Below, in pieces: positions 51,982 to 63,346 of a stretch of DNA of 64,000 nt. Made by a program: the position numbers and the translations under genes. Source of the stretch: an uncultured Pelagibacteraceae bacterium (GTDB lineage: Bacteria; Pseudomonadota; Alphaproteobacteria; Pelagibacterales; Pelagibacteraceae); contig CACOKN010000001.1 in NCBI GenBank assembly GCA_902627805.1, forward strand, positions 62,001 through 126,000. Direction: 5' to 3'. The notes under the pieces are model-generated. The model worked only from the letters and a program-made list of their open reading frames with translations. It did not search any database and was not told where the DNA came from. Numbering within the stretch: the stretch's first letter is position 1; the number at the start of each line of letters is the position of its first letter.

Positions 51982-52731
51982 ATGATTGGCATTTTAGGTG
52001 GAATGGGTACCCAGGCAGGCTTAGATTTTTGTAATAAGCTGGCAATTCTATATAGAGGTAAGATAGATCAAGATTACCCTTTGTTTATGCTTTATAACAA
52101 ATCAAATATTCCTGGTAGGCCTGAGTCAATTGGTATCCATACCGGGAAACTATCAAATAAAATTAGCAATAAAAAAACTAAGCAAAAATATTTATCTGTT
52201 TTAAAAAGTTTAATTTATGGTTGCAATCTTTTAAAAAAAAGTAATTGTAAATTTGTAGTCATACCCTGTAACACAGCCCATTATTGGTATGATGATTTAA
52301 AAAAACGAATTAACTTGCCGATAGTAAATATGCCTAAAGAAGTTTTTATGCATGCTAAAAAAAAATGTAAAAAACATTCTTCTATTGGTTTACTTGCTAC
52401 AGAAGGAACTTTAAAAACAGGTATTTATAACAAGTTTTTTGATAAAGATTATAATTTAGTGTTTCCTAATAATTCTATTCAAAGTAAGTCCGTAAACAAA
52501 GCTATCAGGCTTGTAAAAATGGGAAAAGTGAAATTAGCGAGCAAAGCTATAAAACCAGCAATAAATTATTTAATCAAAAAAAAATGTAAAAAAATTATTC
52601 TTGGTTGCACAGAGCTCCCTATTGCTATTTTTGCATATAAATCATTTAAGACAATTAAATCATCAAAAATTTTTTTAGACCCGAATTTGATTTTAGCTTA
52701 CGCTGCTATGAGGAAATATCAAAATAGATAA
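51982..52731 (+). CDS. Aspartate/glutamate racemase family protein
   Basis: This 249-residue protein has both catalytic cysteines: VVIPCNTAHYWYDDL and IILGCTELPIAI, plus the start MIGILGGMGTQAGLDFCNKL. It interconverts L- and D-Asp or Glu without cofactor. Its TAA overlaps the ATG of the next gene (TAATG). It is not adjacent to peptidoglycan genes, so D-Asp use or a broader racemase is as likely as MurI-like function. Confidence 0.9.
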   Translation: MIGILGGMGTQAGLDFCNKLAILYRGKIDQDYPLFMLYNKSNIPGRPESIGIHTGKLSNKISNKKTKQKYLSVLKSLIYGCNLLKKSNCKFVVIPCNTAHYWYDDLKKRINLPIVNMPKEVFMHAKKKCKKHSSIGLLATEGTLKTGIYNKFFDKDYNLVFPNNSIQSKSVNKAIRLVKMGKVKLASKAIKPAINYLIKKKCKKIILGCTELPIAIFAYKSFKTIKSSKIFLDPNLILAYAAMRKYQNR

Positions 52732-53141
52732 TGCCACCTAAAGAAAAGCCTTATGTGTTACTGGTCGCAGAAGCAATTTACTCTAAAGTTTGTGAGATTA
52801 AGAAGAAAAATCCTGAGCTGACAACAATCAATGCGATTGAAAATTTCATTGGATCAACAACCTACAATGAAATAAGCAGTGGAAAATTCCATGATAAATT
52901 AATTGATAAGGTTTCAAAAAAAAAAATTCCTAAAGAAACTATAAGATTACTTCATATTCAAAAAGATTTATCAATTAAGCAGTTAATTCAATATCCTGAA
53001 TTATATTATGCAAAGAGCCATTATCCATTGGAATTATCCCAACGAGCATTCGATCATTTATGGAGAATGTGTGAAAGTTATGAATTGTGGTGTAAAGAAA
53101 CTAACCAAAAAAAATTAATTATTTTAAATCTTACTGACTAA
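52731..53141 (+). CDS. Unknown protein, 136 residues
   Basis: A basic, soluble, helical protein starting MPPKEKPYVLLVAEAIYSKV, with SHYPLELSQRAFDHLWRMCESYELWCKET near the end (partly quoted). Its start overlaps the racemase stop, implying coupling. I do not recognise a family. Ends overlap with the convergent secreted protein gene by 11 nt. Confidence 0.7.
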   Translation: MPPKEKPYVLLVAEAIYSKVCEIKKKNPELTTINAIENFIGSTTYNEISSGKFHDKLIDKVSKKKIPKETIRLLHIQKDLSIKQLIQYPELYYAKSHYPLELSQRAFDHLWRMCESYELWCKETNQKKLIILNLTD

Positions 53142-53520
53142 TTTTTTGCTGAATTAGCCTCTTGTGAGTTAATTTAACTCTTTTTTCAACTAAAAGCTTA
53201 AATTCTTTATCCAGTTTGTTTTGATTATTTAATTTTTGGTGAATTATTTTTACTCTATTTTCAATCAAAATTTTAAAATCTTCATTAATTTGATTTTCTT
53301 TATTATTTTTTGATACCTCCTGTGTAATATAGTTAAAGGAACTTTTGCCTGTTTTTTTTTTAAATTGATAGTCGAAAACCAATTGAGCAGTGGCTTTAGC
53401 CAAATTTCCTGATGTAGCAACTGTAATTGCAGGACCCACAACAGCTGGTAAATGAACAAAACCTGTCAGAAATAAAAATAAAGATAGGTATAAACTAATT
53501 CTAAAAAATTTTAAAATCAC
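53131..53520 (-). CDS. Exported or membrane-anchored coiled protein, 129 residues
   Basis: It has a hydrophobic N-terminus (MILKFFRISLYLSLFLFLTG) and a Gly/Ala/Val region (VVGPAITVATSGNLAKATAQ), then a Lys-rich helical tail. The tail holds two near-identical units: EDFKILIENRVKIIHQKL and KEFKLLVEKRVKLTHKRL, 24 residues apart, indicating internal duplication. Function unknown. Confidence 0.68.
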   Translation of the reverse strand: MILKFFRISLYLSLFLFLTGFVHLPAVVGPAITVATSGNLAKATAQLVFDYQFKKKTGKSSFNYITQEVSKNNKENQINEDFKILIENRVKIIHQKLNNQNKLDKEFKLLVEKRVKLTHKRLIQQKISQ

Positions 53521-53633
53521 ATAGTTAAGTTATTTGATAAGGCTAGGAGCTACAATTAATAAATTGTCCAAAATAAGTTTTATTTTTTGTATAATATTGT
53601 GGTAATTCATTACATTTTACTGCATTTTTTAAC

Positions 53634-54482
53634 ATGATCAAAATTTTTCCTTTTATTTTTATCATTCTTTGGTCATCTGCATTTATTACTACGAAACCAA
53701 TCATTGATAATAGTGATCCATTTGCTGCCTTAGCTTTTAGATTTTTTTTTGTAGCTGTAGGTTTTTTGCTATTTTCAATTTATTTAAAACAATCAATCTT
53801 AATCCAAAAAAAACATTTAATAGAATCAATGTTAAGTGGTGTTCTTTTTCATGGACTATATTTAGGAGGTGTTTTTTACTCAATTTCAATAGGAATGCCG
53901 ACTGGTATTGCTGCTTTAATCGTAACCCTTCAACCAGTCTTAACAAATTTACTCAGCGGACCTATATTAAATGAAAAAGTAACTTTAAAACAATGGATTG
54001 GAGGTTTGTTAGGATTTTTAGGTGCAACATTGGTTTTGGGTTTTGATGTAGGGTCTGGCATACCTCTTTTAGGATTGATCGCAACTATAATAGCTTTAAT
54101 TTCAATAACAACCTCTACAATTTGGCAAAAAAAACTTAGTAACAATCTACCTTTATCTGTAAGTAATTTTTATCAAGCAGTTGGTGGATGTTTATTTCAC
54201 ATCACGATCATAATATTATTTGTTGAGCCATATATTAATTTTACTCAAACATTTTTAATAGCAATGAGCCATCAAATTTTTCTGGTATCTTTTGGTGCTT
54301 TTACAATCTTAATGCTTTTAATAAAAAAAAATTCAGCGAGTAAAACTGTTTCAATATTTTTTCTTATTCCTGCTACATCAGCTTTTATGGCTTGGTTTTT
54401 TTTAGGGGAAAATTTAACCAGTTTGGATATTTTAGGTTTTGTTATTACTACTATAGGAGTTTACATAGCCACAAGAGACTAA
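53634..54482 (+). CDS. EamA/DMT-superfamily transporter
   Basis: This 282-residue protein has ten membrane helices in two EamA repeats. The first ends with IGMPTGIAALIVTLQPVLTNLLSG and the second with FFLIPATSAFMAWFFLGENLTSLDILGF, both typical. Exports or imports a small metabolite; substrate unknown. Converges with soxG with a 4-bp gap. Confidence 0.92.
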   Translation: MIKIFPFIFIILWSSAFITTKPIIDNSDPFAALAFRFFFVAVGFLLFSIYLKQSILIQKKHLIESMLSGVLFHGLYLGGVFYSISIGMPTGIAALIVTLQPVLTNLLSGPILNEKVTLKQWIGGLLGFLGATLVLGFDVGSGIPLLGLIATIIALISITTSTIWQKKLSNNLPLSVSNFYQAVGGCLFHITIIILFVEPYINFTQTFLIAMSHQIFLVSFGAFTILMLLIKKNSASKTVSIFFLIPATSAFMAWFFLGENLTSLDILGFVITTIGVYIATRD

Positions 54483-54486
54483 ATTA

Positions 54487-55074
54487 TTATCTTGCTATAA
54501 AGCCAAACTCTAAAGATGCATCGGTAATTGAATGATAAAGAGACTCACCAAAACTCCTTAGCGCAAACAATCTTATTTTGTCTGGATTTGTATCTATCAT
54601 GTCTACTGTAAATGCTATGTTGTGAAATGAGGAATTAATTGAATTATTTTTGTTTAAATCATTAAAATTAAAGGGACAGCCTTTTTTTAATACTTCTTTT
54701 ACTTCTCGGCCTTCAATTTCAATCACTGCTCTTGAATGTGATAAATCTGTAACTGCAAAATCTGTGTCTTTAAATATTGAATAAATATCCTTAACAATCT
54801 CCTCTTTTTCTGACACCAAAAGCCAATTTTTAGGACCACTCCATAAAATTCTTGTATCATTATTATTCACTACATTTAATGGATCATTTTTTAGTTTAAG
54901 TTCATTTATATCGATACTTTCCAAATTTATCTTTGAATTTTTATATTGAACTATTTGAACAATTGATAAATTTTTTAACTCAGAAATTTTCAAAAGTTCA
55001 TTTTCATTTTTGTTGGCATGGTCACCAAAATGACCCATAGAATGAACATTAGATAATGCTGATATTGAACTCAT
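54487..55074 (-). CDS. soxG: Sarcosine oxidase gamma subunit
   Basis: This 195-residue subunit shares the GcvT-like fold of the family; [11 protein letters not shown] and [31 protein letters not shown] (partly quoted) are the best markers, with [20 protein letters not shown] at the end. It overlaps soxA by 4 nt and completes the heterotetramer. Confidence 0.93.
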   Translation of the reverse strand: MSSISALSNVHSMGHFGDHANKNENELLKISELKNLSIVQIVQYKNSKINLESIDINELKLKNDPLNVVNNNDTRILWSGPKNWLLVSEKEEIVKDIYSIFKDTDFAVTDLSHSRAVIEIEGREVKEVLKKGCPFNFNDLNKNNSINSSFHNIAFTVDMIDTNPDKIRLFALRSFGESLYHSITDASLEFGFIAR

Positions 55075-58067
55075 GATCTCACTCTTTCACCTTTTGGATC
55101 AACATAATGTGAGGAGACTATTTCAACTGGTATTATTTTGTTTTTAAGTGGAGACATTACAAATAATTTTTCTCCTATCATATTTTTTCCATCCTTTAAA
55201 ATAGCTAGAGAAAATGGATTATCATACTCGACACTCCAGCATGAAGCTGAAATATAACCTAATTTAGGATTAGGTGACGGTGCTTTTGAGTCCTTAACTA
55301 AGTGAGAACCTTCTGGTATGCTTGTTTTTTTATCTAGTGGAACAACACCAACAACTTTTTGTCTGTCTTCGGCCGTGAAGGCTTCTCTAATTAAAGATCT
55401 TTTTCCAATAAAATCTTTTTTCTTACTTAATAATCCCTCTAAGGAGTTATCATAAGGTATTGTTCTACCATCAAGTTCTGAACCAGCCACATGGCCCATT
55501 TCAATTCTAAGTGTTGATAAAGCTTCTGTTCCATAAGGTTGTATCTCAAATTGTTCACCAACTTCTATAATTTTCTCCCACATGAAATTACCATTATTAG
55601 ACTCTACATTAACCTCATAGGCTAGTTCACCTGAAAATGAAATTCTAAAAATTCTTGCTTTGACTCCAAATAAATCTCCTTCCATATAACCCATAAAAGG
55701 AAGTCCTTCATTTGATACATCAGAATTAGGGAATAATTTTTGTAATAAATTTCTTGATTTTGGACCAGCAATTGCAGCTCCAGCCCATTGTTCAGTACTG
55801 GAAACCACGTTAACATTTAACTCTGGCCAAACTAATTGTAAATAATATTCTAAATGTGAAAGAACATTTGCAGCTTGTGCAGTTGTTGTTGTCATGTGGT
55901 AATGGTTTTCTGATATTCTTGTTGTAGTTCCATCATCCATTACAATACCATCTTCTCTCAACATCACACCATATCGAGCTTTACCAACTGGTAGTTTTGA
56001 CCAGGCGTTGGTATAAACTCTATTTAATAATTCTGCTGCATCTGGTCCTTTTATATCTATTTTGCCTAATGTAGTAACGTCACAAACTCCAACATTTGTT
56101 CTTACATTTTTTGCTTCTCTTTTTGATGCCGCAAACAAATCTTCGTTTCCACGTTTGTAATATCTTGGTCTTAACCAAACTCCAGCATCAACAAATACTG
56201 CATTATTTTTTTCATGCCATGAGTGCATTGGAGATTTTCTTGTAGGTTTTGAATGTTTACCGACTTCTCTTCCAACTATTGCACCTATTGAAACTGGTGT
56301 GTAAGGTGGTCTAAAAGTAGTATGCCCTACTGCTGGTACAACTTTATTTTCTATTTTTGACACTAATTGTAATCCATTTAAATTACTTGTTTTACCTTGG
56401 TCAGTTGCCATTCCAAGAGTAGTATATCTTTTAACATGTTCAATTGATCTATAACCTTCTCTTAAAGCTATCTCAATGTCAGAAACTGCTACATCATTTT
56501 GAAAATCTAAAAATCTTTTATAATTTTTTCCCTTAGGCAGTGGTACACACCAAAACTTATCATGAATAGACGATTTTTTTTCTACAACATTAGGAAAGGA
56601 AACTTTATTTTCATTATTGGTAATTTTTTTTGATACCTCATGTCCAACTTCAAATGAATCTTTTAAAGTTTCTTCTAACGTATAAATACCATTTGCTGCA
56701 CCAAGTGTTTTTTCATTTTGTTTTGATATTCCTGGGACAAAGGCATCAATCTCCTCATTAAATTTTGTTTTATTCCCTGATTGTGAAGCCAAATGTATTG
56801 TAGGCGTCCAATATCCAGAAACACAAATACAATCACATTTTACATTCTCAATATTTCCAAGTTGCTCTTTATCATCTGAAATTTTTGCGATATCTGCTGA
56901 TTTTACTTTCTTATATCCTTGAGCAGCCACAACTACGTACGAATATTTTATTTTAATATCTAAATCCCGCGCCTCATTAATAATTTCAGATTTCGGATTA
57001 CTTCTGGTATCTAGAATTAATGGATTAATACCATTCTTTTTAAATTCAATAGCTGTCTCATAACCACTATCATTATTTGTAAATATAAGTGGGTTTTTTC
57101 CAACTAAAACACCATAAACTTTCATATATTCTTTTGCAGCCGATGAAAGCATTACTCCTGGTGTATCATTGTTTCCAAATACAATAGGTCTTTCAATTGA
57201 CCCTGATGAAATTAATACTTCTTTAGCTCTTATGTACCAGAGTCTTTGCTTAGGATGAAATTCTTTTGTCTCAGGCAAATGATCACTAACTCTCTCAGAC
57301 ATCACTAACATGTTGTGATCATAATAACCAAAAACTTGAGATCTATTTTTTACTGTCACATTTGGCATTTCTTTCAGTTCAGAAATAATACCATCTGCCC
57401 ACTCCTTACCTGATTTATTTCCTATATTCACTTCACTAGTTAATAAAGTTCCACCAAATCTTGATTTGTCTTCTGCTAAAATCACTCTTGCTCCATTTTT
57501 TGCCGCAGCATAAGCACTGGCCAAACCTGAGGGACCAGAACCTGCAATTAATAAGTCACAATATTCATATTTATGCTCATATCTTTCTTTGTCGTGTTTT
57601 ATTGATACTGTTCCTAGTCCTGCTGCTTTTCTGATGAATGGTTCATAAATTTTAAACCAAAAACTTTTTGGCCACATAAAAGTCTTGTAATAAAATCCTG
57701 CTGGAAGAAATATTCTTAAAAAATTATTTACTGCTCCAATATCAAAATTTACACTTGGCCAACAATTAACACTTGTTGCTTCCAACCCGTCAAAAAGCTC
57801 TTGTTCAGTTGCTTTAATATTGGGTTCAGTCTCTCCATTTCTATACAATTGAACTATTGCGTAAGGTTCATCAACTCCTGCTCCAAAAAAACCTCTAGGT
57901 CTATGATATTTAAAACTTCTTCCGATTAAATGAACACCATTTGCAATCAGTGCTGAAGCAAGACTATCACCCTCATAGCCATAATATTTTTTACCATTAA
58001 ATTTAAATGAAAGTTTTTTATTTCTGTCAATTAAGCCAACATCCTTTAATCGAAAACTTTGTGTCAT
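55071..58067 (-). CDS. soxA: Sarcosine oxidase alpha subunit
   Basis: This 998-residue subunit has an N-terminal ferredoxin-like domain ([20 protein letters not shown]), a nucleotide-binding domain [21 protein letters not shown] near 173-193, a second dinucleotide region, and a GcvT-like C-terminal half from about 620 with [21 protein letters not shown]. It takes the methylene product onto THF. Length is normal for the family. Confidence 0.96.
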   Translation of the reverse strand: MTQSFRLKDVGLIDRNKKLSFKFNGKKYYGYEGDSLASALIANGVHLIGRSFKYHRPRGFFGAGVDEPYAIVQLYRNGETEPNIKATEQELFDGLEATSVNCWPSVNFDIGAVNNFLRIFLPAGFYYKTFMWPKSFWFKIYEPFIRKAAGLGTVSIKHDKERYEHKYEYCDLLIAGSGPSGLASAYAAAKNGARVILAEDKSRFGGTLLTSEVNIGNKSGKEWADGIISELKEMPNVTVKNRSQVFGYYDHNMLVMSERVSDHLPETKEFHPKQRLWYIRAKEVLISSGSIERPIVFGNNDTPGVMLSSAAKEYMKVYGVLVGKNPLIFTNNDSGYETAIEFKKNGINPLILDTRSNPKSEIINEARDLDIKIKYSYVVVAAQGYKKVKSADIAKISDDKEQLGNIENVKCDCICVSGYWTPTIHLASQSGNKTKFNEEIDAFVPGISKQNEKTLGAANGIYTLEETLKDSFEVGHEVSKKITNNENKVSFPNVVEKKSSIHDKFWCVPLPKGKNYKRFLDFQNDVAVSDIEIALREGYRSIEHVKRYTTLGMATDQGKTSNLNGLQLVSKIENKVVPAVGHTTFRPPYTPVSIGAIVGREVGKHSKPTRKSPMHSWHEKNNAVFVDAGVWLRPRYYKRGNEDLFAASKREAKNVRTNVGVCDVTTLGKIDIKGPDAAELLNRVYTNAWSKLPVGKARYGVMLREDGIVMDDGTTTRISENHYHMTTTTAQAANVLSHLEYYLQLVWPELNVNVVSSTEQWAGAAIAGPKSRNLLQKLFPNSDVSNEGLPFMGYMEGDLFGVKARIFRISFSGELAYEVNVESNNGNFMWEKIIEVGEQFEIQPYGTEALSTLRIEMGHVAGSELDGRTIPYDNSLEGLLSKKKDFIGKRSLIREAFTAEDRQKVVGVVPLDKKTSIPEGSHLVKDSKAPSPNPKLGYISASCWSVEYDNPFSLAILKDGKNMIGEKLFVMSPLKNKIIPVEIVSSHYVDPKGERVRS

Positions 58068-58336
58068 TATGAAATTTCTTCTTCGGCTTTTAAAGTTTTA
58101 AAGATTTCATGAGAGCCGGTATCTCTCTCAACTTTAATCCACTGTCGACATCCGGCCAAATGCTGCCATAGCTCCCAATGTTTTCCTCTCAAGCTTTTTC
58201 TGTTGTAAACAAAATTATTCCAATCTTGATCTGATATATCTTTTCCTAGTTCAGGTCTTTTAACACTAGCATCTCCTCCGTAGGAAAATTCATTTTGAGA
58301 TCTCATTCCACAATGTGGACACTTGATATGAAGCAT
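58067..58336 (-). CDS. soxD: Sarcosine oxidase delta subunit
   Basis: This 89-residue zinc subunit has MLHIKCPHCGMRSQNEF (Cys6, Cys9) and HLAGCRQWIKVERDT, which supply the four Zn ligands. It sits between soxB and soxA with one- or zero-base spacing. Confidence 0.96.
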   Translation of the reverse strand: MLHIKCPHCGMRSQNEFSYGGDASVKRPELGKDISDQDWNNFVYNRKSLRGKHWELWQHLAGCRQWIKVERDTGSHEIFKTLKAEEEIS

Positions 58337-59593
58337 TTATGAAATCCAAGTTTTTGTTCCAAGTCCTTTTTCGTCTAGCAAATGACCTGTATTAAATCTA
58401 TTTAAACTATATCCAGCATTTAATTCATGAACTCTATCTTGTGCAATTGTATGAGCAAAAGTCCAACCAGATGCAGGTGTAGCTTTAAATCCACCATAAC
58501 ACCAACCACAATTTAAATATAAGCCTTCAATGTGAGTTTTATCAATAATTGGTGAGCCGTCCATGGACATATCCATAATACCTCCCCATGTTCTTAGCAT
58601 TTTTAATTTACTTAAAAATGGCATCATTGCAATTCCTTCTGTAAGCACGTGCTGAAGTGTTGGTAAATTACCTCGTTGAGCATAACTATTATAACCATCC
58701 AAATCGCCTCCCATAACCATTTCACCTTTGTCCGATTGACTTATATAAAAATGTCCAGCACCAAAAGTAACTACATTATCTAGAACTGGTTTTACTGGTT
58801 CCGACACACAAGCTTGCAATAAATGTGTTTCAATTGGCAAAGTCATATTTAATTTTTCAGCCAAAATATTTGTGCTTCCTGCAACACATAATCCAATTTT
58901 TTTTGTTTTTATTTCTCCTCTTGATGTTCTAATCCCATTAACTTTACCTGCAGAAATATCAAAACCAATTACTTCACAATTTTGTATTATATCTACGCCC
59001 ATTGAGTCTGCCTGACGAGCATAACCCCACGCTACTGCATCATGTCTAGCCGTACCTGCACTAGGCTGCATCAATCCACCAAAGATCGGAAATCTTACAT
59101 TTTCAGAAAAATCAGCCATTGGAATAATTTCTTTTACTTGTTCTCTATTCAAAAGAACCGCATCTATACCATTTAAACGCATAGAATTACCTCTTCTAGC
59201 ATAAACATTCATTTGAGCATCAGAGTGAGCTAGGTTTATAATTCCTCTTGGAGAAAACATCACGTTATAGTTTAGATCTTGGCTCATCTTTCTCCACAAA
59301 TTCATTCCGAATTCACTAAATAACGCATTTTCATCATACATATAATTTGATCTAATAATTGTAGTGTTACGTCCAACGTTTCCTCCACCAATCCAACCTT
59401 TTTCTATGATAGCCACATTGGTTATGTTGTGCTCTTTCGCCAAATAATATGCTGTTGCTAGACCATGACCGCCACCTCCTATAATCACGACATCATACTC
59501 TTTTTTAGGTGTGGGGTCTTTCCAAGCTAAATCCCAATTCTCGTGATTAGAAAGGGCATTTTTGATTAAACTAAAAACTGAATATTTTTGCAT
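58337..59593 (-). CDS. soxB: Sarcosine oxidase beta subunit
   Basis: This 418-residue subunit holds the FAD site VVIIGGGGHGLATAYYLAKE (GGGGHG at 39-44) and the His of SAGTARHDAVAWGYARQ (His184), which by position matches the covalent FMN histidine of heterotetrameric sarcosine oxidase. It oxidises sarcosine to glycine and a methylene group. First gene of soxBDAG, 123 bp from the divergent fhs. Confidence 0.96.
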   Translation of the reverse strand: MQKYSVFSLIKNALSNHENWDLAWKDPTPKKEYDVVIIGGGGHGLATAYYLAKEHNITNVAIIEKGWIGGGNVGRNTTIIRSNYMYDENALFSEFGMNLWRKMSQDLNYNVMFSPRGIINLAHSDAQMNVYARRGNSMRLNGIDAVLLNREQVKEIIPMADFSENVRFPIFGGLMQPSAGTARHDAVAWGYARQADSMGVDIIQNCEVIGFDISAGKVNGIRTSRGEIKTKKIGLCVAGSTNILAEKLNMTLPIETHLLQACVSEPVKPVLDNVVTFGAGHFYISQSDKGEMVMGGDLDGYNSYAQRGNLPTLQHVLTEGIAMMPFLSKLKMLRTWGGIMDMSMDGSPIIDKTHIEGLYLNCGWCYGGFKATPASGWTFAHTIAQDRVHELNAGYSLNRFNTGHLLDEKGLGTKTWIS

Positions 59594-59716
59594 AACCCAT
59601 TTTTATAATAATGAATATAAATAGTTCATATTTTTTTTATATATAATTTTTAGATATTTCCAAAGGTGTTAAAAAGAGATACTAATCGACCAGTTTTTTA
59701 TATTTAACAAGTTTTA

Positions 59717-61402
59717 ATGAGCGACATAAAATCAGATATCCAAATAGCAAGAGAAGCTAAAATGCAACCAATTAAGGATATTTTAGCTAAAGTAAATGTC
59801 CCAGATGAAAGCTCAGCATTTAGTCCGATGGGTAGACATATTGCTAAAGTGAACCTTGAGTATTTGGAAAAATTAAAAGATAAACCTGACGGAAAGTTAA
59901 TCTTAGTTACAGCTATAACTCCTACTCCAGCTGGGGAAGGTAAAACAACTACATCAGTAGGTTTAAATGATGGATTAAATAAAATAGGAAAAAAATCTAT
60001 TGTTTGCCTAAGAGAGCCAAGTCTTGGTCCCTCTTTTGGAATGAAAGGTGGTGCAGCAGGTGGTGGATATGCTCAAGTTGTACCAATGGAACAAATCAAT
60101 CTTCATTTTACTGGTGATTTTCATGCAATAACATCTGCACATAATCTTTTGTCTGCATTAATTGACAATCATATCTACTGGGGAAATAAACTCAACATAG
60201 ATGTAAGAAGAATAGTTTGGAAAAGAGTGATGGATATGAATGATAGAGCTCTTAGATCAATAAACATTAACCTTGGCGGCGTAGCAAACGGTTTTCCACG
60301 AGAAGATGGTTTTGATATTACAGTTGCCTCAGAAATTATGGCTATCTTTTGTCTTGCAAATAATCTTGAAGACTTAGAAAAAAGAATAGGGAATATCACA
60401 GTAGCTTATACAAGAGAGAAAAAACCTATTTACGCAAAAGATTTAAAAGCACAAGGTCCTATGACTGTTCTATTAAAAGAAGCTTTAAGACCTAATGTGA
60501 CCCAAACATTAGAAAACAATCCTGCAATAATACACGGGGGACCATTCGCTAATATCGCTCATGGATGTAATTCTGTTATTGCAACTAAAGCTGGATTAAA
60601 ACTCGCAGATTATGTTGTGACTGAAGCTGGTTTTGGTGCTGATCTTGGTGCAGAAAAGTTTCTTGATATTAAATGTAGAAAATCAAATTTAAAACCAAGT
60701 TGCGTTGTGATTGTTGCTACTATTAGAGCATTAAAAATGCATGGTGGAGTTGCAAAAGATGATTTAAAAAATGAAAATGTTGATGCTTTGAAAAAAGGAT
60801 TGATTAATCTTCAAAGACATATTGAAAATGTAAAAAAGTTTGGATTACCAGTTGCAATAGCTGTAAATCATTTCATAAAAGATACTGATAAAGAGGTAAA
60901 AGAATTAATAGAGTTTTGTGAAAAGCTTGGGGTAAAAGCAAGTCTATGTAAACATTGGGCTAATGGAGGTGAAGGTACGAAAGAATTGGCAAGTCATGTT
61001 ACTGAGTTATGTGAAAAAAATGAAGCTAATTTTAAATTTTTATATGAAAGTAAAACGCCTCTATTTAAAAAAATTGAAACAATCGCAAAAGAAATTTATA
61101 GAGCTGATGAAGTTATAGCTGACACAAAAATTAGAGATCAACTTAAAAGTTTTGAAGAAGCTGGATATGGAGAATTACCTATTTGTGTTGCAAAAACTCA
61201 ATATAGTTTTTCAACAGATCCAAATTTAAAAGGTGCACCAACTGGTCATGCTTTACCAATAAGAGAAATTAGATTATCGTCTGGTGCTGAATTCATAGTT
61301 GTGGTTTGTGGAGCAATCATGACAATGCCAGGCTTGCCAAGAGTGCCAGCAGCTGACTCTATTAAACTAAACAAAAAAGGCGAGATAGAAGGCTTATTTT
61401 AA
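59717..61402 (+). CDS. fhs: Formate-tetrahydrofolate ligase
   Basis: This 561-residue enzyme has the P-loop [15 protein letters not shown] (69-83), [23 protein letters not shown], and the Gly-rich ends [19 protein letters not shown] and LPRVPAAD. It makes 10-formyl-THF from formate, THF and ATP, and runs in reverse to recover ATP from methylene-THF oxidation. Divergent placement beside soxBDAG fits the latter. Its stop overlaps the convergent amidotransferase gene by 4 nt. Confidence 0.97.
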   Translation: MSDIKSDIQIAREAKMQPIKDILAKVNVPDESSAFSPMGRHIAKVNLEYLEKLKDKPDGKLILVTAITPTPAGEGKTTTSVGLNDGLNKIGKKSIVCLREPSLGPSFGMKGGAAGGGYAQVVPMEQINLHFTGDFHAITSAHNLLSALIDNHIYWGNKLNIDVRRIVWKRVMDMNDRALRSININLGGVANGFPREDGFDITVASEIMAIFCLANNLEDLEKRIGNITVAYTREKKPIYAKDLKAQGPMTVLLKEALRPNVTQTLENNPAIIHGGPFANIAHGCNSVIATKAGLKLADYVVTEAGFGADLGAEKFLDIKCRKSNLKPSCVVIVATIRALKMHGGVAKDDLKNENVDALKKGLINLQRHIENVKKFGLPVAIAVNHFIKDTDKEVKELIEFCEKLGVKASLCKHWANGGEGTKELASHVTELCEKNEANFKFLYESKTPLFKKIETIAKEIYRADEVIADTKIRDQLKSFEEAGYGELPICVAKTQYSFSTDPNLKGAPTGHALPIREIRLSSGAEFIVVVCGAIMTMPGLPRVPAADSIKLNKKGEIEGLF

Positions 61403-62181
61403 TTTAGACTCTTTAACCAGTTTTTTAACTCCATCATTCTTTTATTTTTGTTTGTAACTAAAATTTCTTTTTTGATAAAAGATATATGATTTTCAATATC
61501 TTTTTCATCTTTAAAAACTTTTCTTAAATTTATTAATCTATCTTTTCTAAATTTAATTAAACTTATCATTTTCTCATAAGTTATCTCAGGGTGATATTGT
61601 AAACCCCAAACTTTACTTACATTTGTTTCAAAATATAAACTTTGAACTTTATTTATTTTATTTGACGCTAAACAGATTGCATTTTTTGGAAGTATTTTGA
61701 CTTCATCAAAATTAAAAGCTGGTGAATTAAATTTTTTATCTTTTTTTTTATAAAGTGGGTGATCTTGACCAACCTTATTAATTATAATTTCATTAGCTAT
61801 ACCAATGTGTGAATTATCTGCTTTTTTTACTTCTCCCCCAGCAGCGGTTACAGCTACCTGCATACCCCAACATATTGCTAAAATATTTACAACTTTTTTT
61901 TGACATTCTTTCATGAATTCAATCTGTTTTCTTATTTCAGGGGTGTTATTATAAATATTTAGACTACTACCACCCCAAATTAATCCATCATAATTTGAAA
62001 GATTACTTTTTACTGACTCGATACTCTCATCAGATGATGGATTTACTACATCCAATTTTAATTCCTCTACAAAATAATTGAGACTATCTTTTAAACTTTC
62101 AGTGTGTGTTTGTATTCCTACTTTTTGAAAACTCTCATTCTCCTTTCTGGGATTTCCCTCGACTATAAGTATTTTTTTCAT
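61399..62181 (-). CDS. Class I glutamine amidotransferase domain protein
   Basis: This 260-residue GATase has the nucleophile Cys104 in LAICWGMQ and the dyad His197/Glu199 in LQYHPEI. It is a free-standing type, related to GuaA-like domains; the partner synthase is not next to it. It overlaps the iron alcohol dehydrogenase gene by 4 nt (ATGA). The substrate is not predictable; similar proteins hydrolyse gamma-glutamyl compounds. Confidence 0.88.
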   Translation of the reverse strand: MKKILIVEGNPRKENESFQKVGIQTHTESLKDSLNYFVEELKLDVVNPSSDESIESVKSNLSNYDGLIWGGSSLNIYNNTPEIRKQIEFMKECQKKVVNILAICWGMQVAVTAAGGEVKKADNSHIGIANEIIINKVGQDHPLYKKKDKKFNSPAFNFDEVKILPKNAICLASNKINKVQSLYFETNVSKVWGLQYHPEITYEKMISLIKFRKDRLINLRKVFKDEKDIENHISFIKKEILVTNKNKRMMELKNWLKSLN

Positions 62182-63338
62182 TTAAATAATTTTCCTGAGA
62201 TACTATATTCGTACATCTTTTTAAAATCATCTTTATTTACTTTTTTTGGATTTCCACTGGTTGAGGGATCTTCTAATGCCATCTGAGATAATTGATCAAG
62301 ATTTATTTTAGTGCAATCCATTAGATCAGATAATTTATTCGGAATGTTTAAATTACTCCTTAAATCTAATATCCATTCTAAAAAACTTTCAAAATTTTTT
62401 TTTAAATCCAGATAATCACATATAGTAACTATTTTTTTTTCGATTGAAGATTTATTGAATGTCAAAACGTATGGCATAAAAATTGCATTAGATAAACCAT
62501 GATGGACATTAAACTGTGAGTTAATTGGATGACTCAATGAGTGTATTGCACCTAATCCCTTCTGAAAAGCTGTAGAGCCCATAGATGAAGCAGATAATAA
62601 CTTTTGTCGTGCATCAATATTTTTTCCGTCTTCAAAAGCTATTAAAAGTGAATCTTTAATTAATTTCATCCCCTCCAAAGCTATTCCATCTGCCATCGGA
62701 TGAAAGTTGGGTGCACAAAACGCTTCAAGATTGTGAGCCAATGCATCCATACCTGTTGCTGCGGTTAATCGTGGAGAAAGATCTAATGTTAATAGAGGAT
62801 CTAATATTACAACTGATGGTAAAATTTTTGGATGAAATATAATCTTTTTTATTCCAGTTTTTTTGTTAATAATTGCAGACGCTCTTCCTGTTTCTGATCC
62901 TGTTCCAGCTGTTGTTGGTATTGCAATAATTGGAGGGATGTTCTCTATTGTAGCTCTTTTCCAGTTTTCACCGAAATCCTCAAAGTCCCAAATAGGTCTT
63001 GTTTGAGCAGACATAAAACTGATTGCTTTACCAACGTCAAGGGCACTACCTCCACCAATCGCTATAATACCATCACAATTTTTTTTTTTAAATTCAACAA
63101 CACCCTCTTCAACATTTTCACCAATCGGGTTACCGGTGAAATTAGAAAAAACCTCTAATTCGTTGAATTTTTTAAGATTATCAGAAATAATATTTTTAAT
63201 AAAAGGTAAGTTTACTAAATCTTTATCAGTAACAAATAATGGTTTAGTTACATTCAAATTTTTACAAGCCTCACTCAATTCATAAATTCTATTTTCTCCT
63301 ACCCAAACTGTTGTTGGATAATTCCAATTAATTTTCAT
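62178..63338 (-). CDS. Iron-containing alcohol dehydrogenase
   Basis: This 386-residue type III alcohol dehydrogenase has the NAD segment GIIAIGGGSALDVGKAI, IPTTAGTGSE and the metal ligands Asp and His in TAATGMDALAHNLEAFCAP and SLSHPINSQFNVHHGLSNA. It oxidises small alcohols or reduces aldehydes. With C1 genes all around it, methanol, ethanol or formaldehyde are candidates. It starts 8 nt after gpsA. Confidence 0.92.
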   Translation of the reverse strand: MKINWNYPTTVWVGENRIYELSEACKNLNVTKPLFVTDKDLVNLPFIKNIISDNLKKFNELEVFSNFTGNPIGENVEEGVVEFKKKNCDGIIAIGGGSALDVGKAISFMSAQTRPIWDFEDFGENWKRATIENIPPIIAIPTTAGTGSETGRASAIINKKTGIKKIIFHPKILPSVVILDPLLTLDLSPRLTAATGMDALAHNLEAFCAPNFHPMADGIALEGMKLIKDSLLIAFEDGKNIDARQKLLSASSMGSTAFQKGLGAIHSLSHPINSQFNVHHGLSNAIFMPYVLTFNKSSIEKKIVTICDYLDLKKNFESFLEWILDLRSNLNIPNKLSDLMDCTKINLDQLSQMALEDPSTSGNPKKVNKDDFKKMYEYSISGKLFK

Positions 63339-63346
63339 AAATATAA

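Noticed and set aside
54487..59593. Thiosulfate-oxidising Sox system, suggested by the soxA/B/D/G names
   Set aside because: The proteins have the FAD, GcvT-like and zinc-subunit features of heterotetrameric sarcosine oxidase. No SoxYZ or cytochrome is present.
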